Position numbers and translations under genes: made by a program. The notes beneath the pieces were generated by a model. That model saw only the letters and a program-made list of their open reading frames with translations. It was not told where the DNA came from and ran no database searches. Source: Corynebacterium gallinarum (GTDB taxonomy: Bacteria > Actinomycetota > Actinomycetes > Mycobacteriales > Mycobacteriaceae). From it: a stretch of 64,000 nucleotides of DNA. Position 1 is the first letter of the stretch. Each line of letters starts with the position of its first letter. Shown in pieces: positions 7,379 through 13,746 of this stretch. The stretch is from positions 1 to 64,000 of the forward strand of contig NZ_JACSPR010000011.1 in the NCBI RefSeq assembly GCF_014837045.1, in the 5' to 3' direction.

Positions 7379-7978
7379 CTAGAGCCCCAGGTTACCGATC
7401 ACCGTTTCCGCGACCAGCTGCGCCTTGAGCGACTGGTCCTGGTTGGTGAACACCACCACCGCCACCGTGTCCTTCTGCACCGCGTAGAGCGCCCCGTCCC
7501 CGCCGCGTCGGCCCCCCGACCATCCCGCGGGTTCCTCCGCGAGTTCGGTGGTGTCGACCGGGGCGGCCCAGTCCACCACGGCGATCGCCTCGTCGATGGT
7601 GTCCATCTCGCGCACGATCACGGTGAGCTGCGGCTCCTCGGGGAAGGACCAGTAGACACAGGCGGGCGTCGAGAAGCGTTCGTCGACGCCGACCCCGGTG
7701 ACGCGCTGGCCGTTGGTGTCCGCGACCCACTGGGTATCCAGGTAGGGGCACTCCTGCCACGAGGTACGGCCACCGGGGACCTGCGGGGCCGCATCCACCG
7801 GGAGCTTGTCGACGGCCGGTTCCACCGGCTCAGCCACCGACTCCGATGATGCGGTGGCTGTCGTCTGCGGCGCGGGCGGTGCCTCAGGGGACTCATCTGT
7901 GCACCCTGCCACAACCAGGGCGATGGCACTGGTCAGGAGGATGGTCTTGAGGCCCCGAGTGGGTAATGTACGACGCAT
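7379..7978 (-). CDS. DUF2020-family lipoprotein
   Basis: A 199-residue secreted lipoprotein with a basic N-terminus, hydrophobic stretch TILLTSAIALVV and lipobox VVAGC (Cys about residue 26), followed by a Thr/Ser/Pro-rich linker. The mature domain contains PYLDTQWVADTNGQRVTGVGVDERF and PACVYWSFPEEPQL, recognisable as the Corynebacteriales DUF2020 domain. The two cysteines in ECPYLD and PACVYW may form a disulfide. The gene diverges from hrrS and starts in the same CATG as hrrS (ATG at 7978). TAGGCT sits 7 nt upstream, so it is probably leaderless. Function unknown; being back to back with a heme two-component system makes an envelope heme role conceivable, but that is inference. Confidence 0.85.
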   Translation of the reverse strand: MRRTLPTRGLKTILLTSAIALVVAGCTDESPEAPPAPQTTATASSESVAEPVEPAVDKLPVDAAPQVPGGRTSWQECPYLDTQWVADTNGQRVTGVGVDERFSTPACVYWSFPEEPQLTVIVREMDTIDEAIAVVDWAAPVDTTELAEEPAGWSGGRRGGDGALYAVQKDTVAVVVFTNQDQSLKAQLVAETVIGNLGL

Positions 7979-7991
7979 GCAGTCAAGCCTA
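7964..7991. promoter_or_regulatory. Overlapping divergent leaderless starts of hrrS and DUF2020 gene
   Basis: Rightward: TAATGT (7964-7969), 7 nt, ATG (7977). Leftward: TAGGCT (complement of 7986-7991), 7 nt, ATG (7978). Both fit TAnnnT and neither start has a Shine-Dalgarno sequence. The two start codons share CATG at 7976-7979, the same geometry as at 1245-1248. Confidence 0.55.
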
Positions 7992-9236
7992 GATCGCCAG
8001 CCTGATTCGATGCGCAATGAGCTGGATGTGGAGAACCTCGCACGTCGTGGGGGCCAGCCCGGTGCGATGAGTTACCGCAACAGCATCCACATCCTTACCG
8101 CGACCCTGCTGGTGGTGGGCCTGGGGGCGTCGGCACGCCTGCCGCTGCCGATGTTCGCCGCCTCCTGCGTCCTGCTGTTCGTGTGGGGTTTCCTGTACTT
8201 CTGGGGCTCCTCCAGGCGGGTGACCTTCGCGCACACCAAGCAGCTGGCGTGGTTGTTCGTGCTCACCCTGGTGTGGGTGCTCATGCTGCCGATCGTGCCG
8301 GTGAGTATCTATATCGTGTTCCCGCTGTTCTTCCTGTTCCTGCAGGTCATGCCGGATGTCCGTGGCATCATCGCGATCGTGGGTGCAACGTCGGTGGCCA
8401 TCGTCAGCCAGTACCCGGTGGGGCTGACCCTGGGTGGGGTGATGGGGCCGTCGGTGGCGGCGCTGGTGACCATCGCGATCGATTATGCGTTCCGCACCCT
8501 GTGGCGGGTGAACAATGAGAAACAGGAACTGATCGACCAGCTGATCGAGACGCGCTCCCAGCTCGCGGAGACCGAGCGCAACGCCGGTATTGCGGAGGAA
8601 CGTCAACGCATCGCCCACGAGATCCACGACACCGTCGCACAGGGTCTGTCCTCGATCCAGATGCTGCTGCATGTGGCGGAGCAGGAGATCGTGGCGCGTG
8701 GCCTGGAGGAGGATGACCTGGCAGGGTCGCCGCTGCATAAGATCCGTCTGGCCAGGACCACGGCCTCGGATAACCTCAGTGAGGCGCGGGCCATGATCGC
8801 CGCCCTACAGCCGGCGGCACTGTCCAAAACCTCCCTGGAGGGTGCACTGCACCGGGTGACCGCACCGCTGCTGGGCATCAACTTCGTGATCAACGTCGAT
8901 GGTGATGAACGCCAGCTGCCGATGAAAACCGAGGCGACCCTGCTGCGCATCGCCCAGGGTGCCATCGGTAATGTGGCCAAGCACTCCGAGGCGAAGAACT
9001 GCCATGTCACCCTCACCTATGAGATGGACCAGGTCCGCCTCGATGTGGTCGACGATGGTGTGGGTTTCGAACCGGAACGGGTGAGGCAGCAGCCGGCCGG
9101 GCTGGGGCACATCGGGTTGAGTGCCATGCGGCAGCGCGCCCAGGAACTCAACGGGGAGGTCATCGTGGAATCCGCGCACGGGCAGGGCACTGCGGTGTCC
9201 GTCGCACTTCCGATCGAATTCTCAAACGGGAGTTGA
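7977..9236 (+). CDS. hrrS: Heme-responsive sensor histidine kinase HrrS
   Basis: A 419-residue NarL-class kinase. The N-terminal half has about six membrane helices (residues about 33-170) and is the heme-sensing membrane module of HrrS. The DHp box ERQRIAHEIHDTVAQGL places the phospho-accepting histidine at residue 217 when the ATG at 7977 is used, the position I recall for C. glutamicum HrrS; this supports the start. The HATPase domain shows VTLTYEMDQVRLDVVDDGVGF and GLGHIGLSAMRQRA. Partner: HrrA immediately downstream. HrrSA controls heme oxygenase, heme biosynthesis and respiratory genes in C. glutamicum. No Shine-Dalgarno sequence; probably leaderless. Confidence 0.95.
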   Translation: MQSSLDRQPDSMRNELDVENLARRGGQPGAMSYRNSIHILTATLLVVGLGASARLPLPMFAASCVLLFVWGFLYFWGSSRRVTFAHTKQLAWLFVLTLVWVLMLPIVPVSIYIVFPLFFLFLQVMPDVRGIIAIVGATSVAIVSQYPVGLTLGGVMGPSVAALVTIAIDYAFRTLWRVNNEKQELIDQLIETRSQLAETERNAGIAEERQRIAHEIHDTVAQGLSSIQMLLHVAEQEIVARGLEEDDLAGSPLHKIRLARTTASDNLSEARAMIAALQPAALSKTSLEGALHRVTAPLLGINFVINVDGDERQLPMKTEATLLRIAQGAIGNVAKHSEAKNCHVTLTYEMDQVRLDVVDDGVGFEPERVRQQPAGLGHIGLSAMRQRAQELNGEVIVESAHGQGTAVSVALPIEFSNGS

Positions 9237-9263
9237 GAGAGGTTAGACTGGGATAACTGTTGA

Positions 9264-9310
9264 GGCACACCCCGGCCATGCAACCCATCCAGCCGTGCCG
9301 GGGGTGCGCC
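9264..9310 (+). other. Hairpin in the hrrS-hrrA intergenic region
   Basis: Arms GGCACACCCCGGC (9264-9276) and GCCGGGGGTGCGCC (9297-9310) pair over about 12 bp with a 20-nt loop. There is no T-run, so it is not a standard terminator; attenuation or RNA processing between kinase and regulator is possible. GGTTAGACTGGG (about 9241) offers a TAGACT -10 for an internal hrrA promoter, which agrees with separately controlled hrrA transcription known in C. glutamicum. The assignments here are inference. Confidence 0.5.
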
Positions 9311-9333
9311 ATGGGAAGGACCTAGTCACACAT

Positions 9334-9972
9334 ATGATCCGCGTGCTGCTCGCTGATGACCACGAGATCGTCAGGCTCGGACTCCGTGCCGTTCTGGAAA
9401 GTGCAGACGACATAGAAGTTGTCGGGGAGGTATCCACCGCCGAGGCCGCCGTGCAGGCCGCCGCTGCGGGAGGCATCGATGTCATCCTCATGGATCTCCG
9501 CTTCGGACCCGGTGTCCAGGGAACCCAGGTGTCCACCGGTGCCGATGCCACCGCTGCCATCAAGCGCAACATTGATAATCCCCCGAAGGTGCTCGTGGTG
9601 ACCAACTATGACACCGATGCCGATATCCTCGGCGCCATCGAGGCGGGTGCCCTGGGCTACCTGCTCAAGGATGCCCCGCCGAACGAGCTGCTGGCTGCGG
9701 TGCGTTCCGCGGCGGAGGGGGATTCCACCCTGTCGCCGATGGTGGCCAACCGCCTCATGACGCGGGTGCGTACCCCGAAGACCTCGCTCACCCCGCGTGA
9801 ACTAGAGGTGCTCAAGCTGGTCGCCGGTGGTTCCTCCAACCGGGAGATCGGGCGCATTCTGTTCCTCTCCGAGGCAACGGTGAAGTCCCATCTGGTGCAC
9901 ATCTATGACAAGCTCGGTGTGCGCTCGCGGACCTCCGCCGTGGCGTCGGCCAGGGAGCAGGGCCTGCTCTAG
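9334..9972 (+). CDS. hrrA: Response regulator HrrA
   Basis: A 212-residue NarL/LuxR-type regulator. The receiver domain (1-120) has acidic pocket ADDHE, phospho-accepting Asp54 in VILMDLRFG, the conserved Thr/Ser switch in VLVVTNYD and Lys in YLLKDAPP. The C-terminal LuxR helix-turn-helix is LTPRELEVLKLVAGGSSNREIGRIL followed by SEATVKSHLVHIYDKLGVRSRTSAV. It is phosphorylated by HrrS in the presence of heme. In C. glutamicum it activates hmuO and represses heme-biosynthesis genes; those targets are not in this window. The ATG at 9334 follows GGAAGGA at 13 nt. A strong terminator follows. Confidence 0.95.
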   Translation: MIRVLLADDHEIVRLGLRAVLESADDIEVVGEVSTAEAAVQAAAAGGIDVILMDLRFGPGVQGTQVSTGADATAAIKRNIDNPPKVLVVTNYDTDADILGAIEAGALGYLLKDAPPNELLAAVRSAAEGDSTLSPMVANRLMTRVRTPKTSLTPRELEVLKLVAGGSSNREIGRILFLSEATVKSHLVHIYDKLGVRSRTSAVASAREQGLL

Positions 9973-10004
9973 GGGGGCTGTTTCGCCGACTGCCTCATAT
10001 ACGT

Positions 10005-10041
10005 GAAGGGCGGATCCACCGTGGTGGATCCGCCCTTTATT
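10005..10041 (+). terminator. Intrinsic terminator after hrrA
   Basis: AAGGGCGGATCCACC / GGTGGATCCGCCCTT perfect inverted repeat followed by TATT. Clear Rho-independent terminator. Confidence 0.9.
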
Positions 10042-10130
10042 GCCGTCTGGGTATCGTTGTGATCCGCATTACGCAAATATTGCGGAAGTGATTGCAGTCA
10101 TATCGGATGGGGCTTAATGTTGTGCGTAAT

Positions 10131-10168
10131 GAATGAACGTTCATTCACTCTGAATAAACGTTCATTCA
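10131..10168. promoter_or_regulatory. Tandem TetR operators upstream of the CHC gene cluster
   Basis: GAATGAACGTTCATTC (10131-10146) is a perfect 16-bp palindrome. TGAATAAACGTTCATTCA (10151-10168) is an 18-bp palindrome with one mismatch. Their centres are 21 bp apart, two helical turns, so both bind on one DNA face. They lie 33 bp upstream of the TetR start, the expected place for autorepression and for control of the downstream catabolic operon. The GAACGTTC core is a common TetR half-site type. Confidence 0.8.
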
Positions 10169-10200
10169 GGACGTAACGGCAGTGAAAGGCCCTTGAGACC

Positions 10201-10869
10201 ATGACAATCTCGCACCACCACTCGGCTGATGAAGTGGCAGCCACCGCACGACAGGATGTGCGCACGCGCCAGATCCTCGACGCCGCCGCCACCGTCATGC
10301 AGCGGCATGGTTCCCAGGCGGCCTCCATGAAATCAATCGCCGACGAGGCCCAGGTCTCCGTCGGGTTGATCTACCGCTATTACGAAAACAAGGAAGCCCT
10401 GGTCCGGGCCGTCATCCTTGATGTCCTGGACCAGATGAACTACCAGATCCCCCTGGCGCTGGAACCTGTCGAAGACCCTGTCCGCAGGGTGGCCGCGGCC
10501 TTCACCGCCTACGCGGGGGTGGTCCGGGACAAGCGCAAGGCTGTCCTGCTCACCTACCGCGAAACCGGCAACCTCAACCAGGAGAGCCAGGACCTGGTCA
10601 AGAGCCTGGAATTGCAGACCGGACAGTTTATGCTCCGTGCAGTCCAGGGAGCCATCGAGTCCGGACATTTCCGCGACAACCTCAATCCGAGGCCCTACTC
10701 CTACAACCTCCTGCTCATCGCCCATTCCTGGGCACTGAAGTACTGGTACTTCGCCGAGCGCATGAGTTTCGAGGAGTTTGTCTCGGTGCAGCTGTCCATC
10801 GTGCTCCACGGCGCCCTCAAACCGGAGTTCCACCGGGACTATCCGGATCTGCTCACCGAACAGCCCTGA
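10201..10869 (+). CDS. TetR-family repressor of the cyclohexanecarboxylate cluster
   Basis: A 222-residue TetR protein. The HTH (about 22-68) reads RQILDAAATVMQRHGSQAASMKSIADEAQVSVGLIYRYYENKEALVRAVI. The C-terminal domain resembles TetR_C_33-like acyl-CoA-responsive members (e.g. GNLNQESQDLVKSLELQTGQFM). It is the first gene of a co-directional block and lies 33 bp after two tandem operators. I infer that it represses itself and the following catabolic genes and is released by an acyl-CoA intermediate (ligand unproven). Gap to the next gene: 30 bp, with AAGGAAT as its ribosome site. Confidence 0.88.
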   Translation: MTISHHHSADEVAATARQDVRTRQILDAAATVMQRHGSQAASMKSIADEAQVSVGLIYRYYENKEALVRAVILDVLDQMNYQIPLALEPVEDPVRRVAAAFTAYAGVVRDKRKAVLLTYRETGNLNQESQDLVKSLELQTGQFMLRAVQGAIESGHFRDNLNPRPYSYNLLLIAHSWALKYWYFAERMSFEEFVSVQLSIVLHGALKPEFHRDYPDLLTEQP

Positions 10870-10899
10870 CAACCCCTACTGAAGATTAAGGAATCCACC

Positions 10900-11709
10900 A
10901 TGTCTGCTCCCGTCGTCACCACCTTCGAGGACATCCTCTACGAGCGCCGCAACTCCGCCGCGGTGATCACCATCAACCGCCCCCAGCGTTACAACGCCTT
11001 CCGCGCCCAGACCGTGGAGGAACTGATCAAGGCCTTCAAGATGGCCTGGTCCGACAACGGCGTGCAGTCGGTGATCCTCACCGGTGCCGGCGAGAAGGCC
11101 TTCTGTTCCGGTGGCGATGTCAAGCAGCGCGCGGAGACCGGTGACTACGGCCCGAGCGAGTCCGGCCTCTTCGAGATCGGCCTGCTCCACAAGACCATCC
11201 GCGACATCCCCAAGCCCGTCATCGCCGCGGTCAACGGCATCGCGATCGGTGGTGGCCATGTCCTCCACGTGCTCTGCGACCTGACCATCGCCGCCTCCAC
11301 GGCACGCTTCGGGCAGTCCGGCCCGAAGGTCGGTTCCTTCGACGCCGGTTTCGGCAGTGCCTTCCTCGCCCGCATCGTCGGCGAGAAGCGTGCCCGCGAG
11401 ATCTGGTACCTTTGCCGCCAGTACGACGCCCAGACCGCCAAGGAGTGGGGCCTGGTCAACGAGGTGGTTGAGCCCGAGAAGCTTCTCGACGAGGCACTCG
11501 CCTGGGCCGACGAGATCGGTGAGAAATCCCCCACCGCTATCCGCTTCCTCAAGCAGTCCTTCAACGCCGACACCGATCACCAGGCAGGTCTGTCCAACAT
11601 GGCCATGTCCGCACTCGACCTCTACGGTGCGACCGCCGAGGGTATGGAGGGTGCTGTGGCCTTTGCCGAGAAGCGCCAGCCGGACTTCGCCTCCAAGGTA
11701 GGGAAGTAG
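10900..11709 (+). CDS. badI: 2-ketocyclohexanecarboxyl-CoA hydrolase (BadI-like)
   Basis: Crotonase-fold protein (269 residues) that should open the six-carbon ring of 2-ketocyclohexane-1-carboxyl-CoA to pimeloyl-CoA. It is much closer to BadI/MenB than to hydratases: AFCSGGDVKQRAETGDYG, AIGGGHVLHVLCDLTIAA, FGQSGPKVGSFDAGFGSAFLARIVGEKRAREIWYLCRQ and TAIRFLKQSFNADTDHQAG all line up with Rhodopseudomonas BadI as I recall it. The GSFDAG loop is the MenB/BadI active-site hallmark. MenB in menaquinone synthesis is a relative, but there are no men genes nearby and the badH-like and aliB-like neighbours favour BadI. Expected in the cytoplasm. Confidence 0.88.
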   Translation: MSAPVVTTFEDILYERRNSAAVITINRPQRYNAFRAQTVEELIKAFKMAWSDNGVQSVILTGAGEKAFCSGGDVKQRAETGDYGPSESGLFEIGLLHKTIRDIPKPVIAAVNGIAIGGGHVLHVLCDLTIAASTARFGQSGPKVGSFDAGFGSAFLARIVGEKRAREIWYLCRQYDAQTAKEWGLVNEVVEPEKLLDEALAWADEIGEKSPTAIRFLKQSFNADTDHQAGLSNMAMSALDLYGATAEGMEGAVAFAEKRQPDFASKVGK

Positions 11710-11714
11710 GCATC

Positions 11715-12857
11715 ATGGATTTCTCCATCGACGCAGAGATGCAGCGCTACATCGACGAGGCCCGCGCCTTCGGTGAGCAGATCGCCCCGGATTACCAGCA
11801 GCGTGAGATCGACCGCATCATCGACCCGGAACTCCGGAAGGAGATGGGCTCGCGTGGCCTGCTCGCCCCGGAGCTGCCCACTGAACTCGGTGGCCGTGGG
11901 GAACGTGCCCTGACCAGCGGCATGGTCATCGAGGAGGTCTCCCGCGGTGACATCAACGTCTCCTACCTGCAGGTGGTCGGTTCCCTCGTGGGCCAGGTTG
12001 TTGCCCGCAACGCACAGAAATCCGTGGCCGAGAAATGGGTTCCCAAGATCACCAGTGGTGAGGACATCGTGGCCATCGGCCTGTCCGAACCCTCCGGTGG
12101 TTCCGATGCCGGCAACCCCGACATGACCGCGCGCCGGGAGAGGGACGGCTGGGTGCTCAACGGCACCAAGTCCATGTCCTTCGCACTGCACGCCGGCGCC
12201 ACCGTGGTCTTCGCCCGCACCGAGGAGGGACGCCGCGGGCGTGGCATCAGCGCCTTCATCGTCGAACTCGACCGCGAGGGCGTCACCCGCACCGCCGCCA
12301 ACGACATGGGCACCCTGTCCGTGGGCCGTGGGTTCGTCGACTTCGACAATGTCTGGATCCCGGAGGAGAACCTCCTGGGTGCCGAGGGCAAGGCCTTCAC
12401 CGAGGTCATGCAGGGTTTCGACTTCTCCCGCGCACTCATCGGCCTGCAGGTCATCGGCGCCGCCCAGGTCACCCTCGATGAGACCTGGGAGTACACCAGC
12501 ACCCGCCAGGCCTTCGATCAGCCCATCTCCAAATTCCAAGGTGTGTCCTTCCCCCTGGCCGAGGCCGACACCTTCCTCACCGCCGCCCGCGTCATGTGCC
12601 AGAAGACGCTCTGGCTCAAGGATGCTGGCCAGCCCCACACCAAGGAAGCCGCCATGTGCAAGTGGTGGGCACCCAAGGTTGCCTACGACGTGATCAACCA
12701 GTGCCTGCTGTCCCACGGCCAGTTCGGTTACCTCAAGGACCGTCCCATCGAGCAGCGCATGCGCGATGTCCTCGGTCTGCAGATCGGTGATGGCACCGCA
12801 CAGATCATGAAGCTGATCATCGCCCGCCAGAACCTCGGCCGCGAATTCGCACCCTAA
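11715..12857 (+). CDS. aliB: Cyclohexanecarboxyl-CoA dehydrogenase (AliB-like acyl-CoA dehydrogenase)
   Basis: A 380-residue FAD acyl-CoA dehydrogenase expected to oxidise cyclohexanecarboxyl-CoA to cyclohex-1-ene-1-carboxyl-CoA. Family landmarks: IGLSEPSGGSDAGNPDMTARRERDGWVLNGTKSM (substrate/FAD-binding loop), RQAFDQPISKFQGVSFPLAEADT and the C-terminal IGDGTAQIMKLIIARQNLGREFAP. Where most acyl-CoA dehydrogenases have the catalytic glutamate (YEGT), this protein has Asp359 in GDGT. Assignment rests on context (badI 5 nt upstream, badH-like downstream) more than on sequence alone; another cyclic or branched acyl-CoA is possible. Confidence 0.82.
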   Translation: MDFSIDAEMQRYIDEARAFGEQIAPDYQQREIDRIIDPELRKEMGSRGLLAPELPTELGGRGERALTSGMVIEEVSRGDINVSYLQVVGSLVGQVVARNAQKSVAEKWVPKITSGEDIVAIGLSEPSGGSDAGNPDMTARRERDGWVLNGTKSMSFALHAGATVVFARTEEGRRGRGISAFIVELDREGVTRTAANDMGTLSVGRGFVDFDNVWIPEENLLGAEGKAFTEVMQGFDFSRALIGLQVIGAAQVTLDETWEYTSTRQAFDQPISKFQGVSFPLAEADTFLTAARVMCQKTLWLKDAGQPHTKEAAMCKWWAPKVAYDVINQCLLSHGQFGYLKDRPIEQRMRDVLGLQIGDGTAQIMKLIIARQNLGREFAP

Positions 12858-12909
12858 ACCAATCCTCCTCCACGCACACACCTCTCCCACTGAAAAGGAT
12901 TCTTCTCCC

Positions 12910-13659
12910 ATGAACTCACTCAACGGACGCATCTGCATTGTCACCGGCGCGGCACAGGGAATCGGCAAGGGCATCGCCCAGCGCCTGGCCGCCGAGGGCG
13001 CCACCGTCGTGGTCGCCGACCTCAACGGCGAGGCCGCCAGTGCCACCGCCGCGGAACTGGGCAACGACTCCATCGGTGTCACCGTGGACATCTCCGACCG
13101 CACCGCCGTGGACGCCATGGTCGCCGAGGCGAAGGACAAGTACGGGCGCATCGACGTCCTGGTCAACAACGCCGGCTGGGACAAGATCGGCCCCTTCCTG
13201 GAGATCGAACCGGACGTCTGGGACCGCATCATCAATATCAACCTCTACGGCACCCTGCACTGCTCCCAGTCCGTGGCACGCGTGATGGTGGAGCAGGAGG
13301 GTGGGGGAACCATCATCAACATCGGTTCCGATGCCGCCCGTGTGGGCTCCTCCGGCGAGGCCGTCTACTCCGCCTGCAAGGGTGGCGTGGTCTCCTTCAC
13401 CAAGACCCTCGCCCGTGAACTCGCCCGCTACGGCGTCACCGCGAATGCCATCTGCCCCGGCCCGGCCGACACCCCGCTGTTCGCGCAGATCTCCGAGGAG
13501 AACCCGAAGCTGCGCACCGCCCTGGAAAAGGCCATCCCGCTGCGTCGTCTGGCACAGCCTGAGGACCTGGCCAACGCCGTCGCCTTCTTCGCCTCCCCTG
13601 AGTCCTCCTACATCACCGGTCAGACGCTGTCCGTCTCCGGTGGCCTGACCATGATCTAA
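12910..13659 (+). CDS. badH: 2-hydroxycyclohexanecarboxyl-CoA dehydrogenase (BadH-like SDR)
   Basis: A 249-residue short-chain dehydrogenase that should oxidise 2-hydroxycyclohexane-1-carboxyl-CoA to the 2-keto compound with NAD+. The cofactor motif is VTGAAQGIGKGIA, with Asp at the end of beta-2 (VVADLNG) favouring NAD over NADP. The catalytic set is NNAG, the serine in IGSDAARVGSSGEAVY and Y-x3-K in VYSACKGG. IGSDAARVGSSGEAVYSACKGG and the end TGQTLSVSGGLTM are almost the same as in Rhodopseudomonas BadH, which makes this the most specific assignment in the cluster. Separate ribosome site AAAAGGATTC. Confidence 0.9.
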   Translation: MNSLNGRICIVTGAAQGIGKGIAQRLAAEGATVVVADLNGEAASATAAELGNDSIGVTVDISDRTAVDAMVAEAKDKYGRIDVLVNNAGWDKIGPFLEIEPDVWDRIININLYGTLHCSQSVARVMVEQEGGGTIINIGSDAARVGSSGEAVYSACKGGVVSFTKTLARELARYGVTANAICPGPADTPLFAQISEENPKLRTALEKAIPLRRLAQPEDLANAVAFFASPESSYITGQTLSVSGGLTMI

Positions 13660-13746
13660 CAACCTCACGACTGCGCAGGCCCCTACAATCCCGCGTCGTA
13701 AAGCATCTCCCTTGAGTACCTCCCCAGAGAAACGGATACCAAGACC

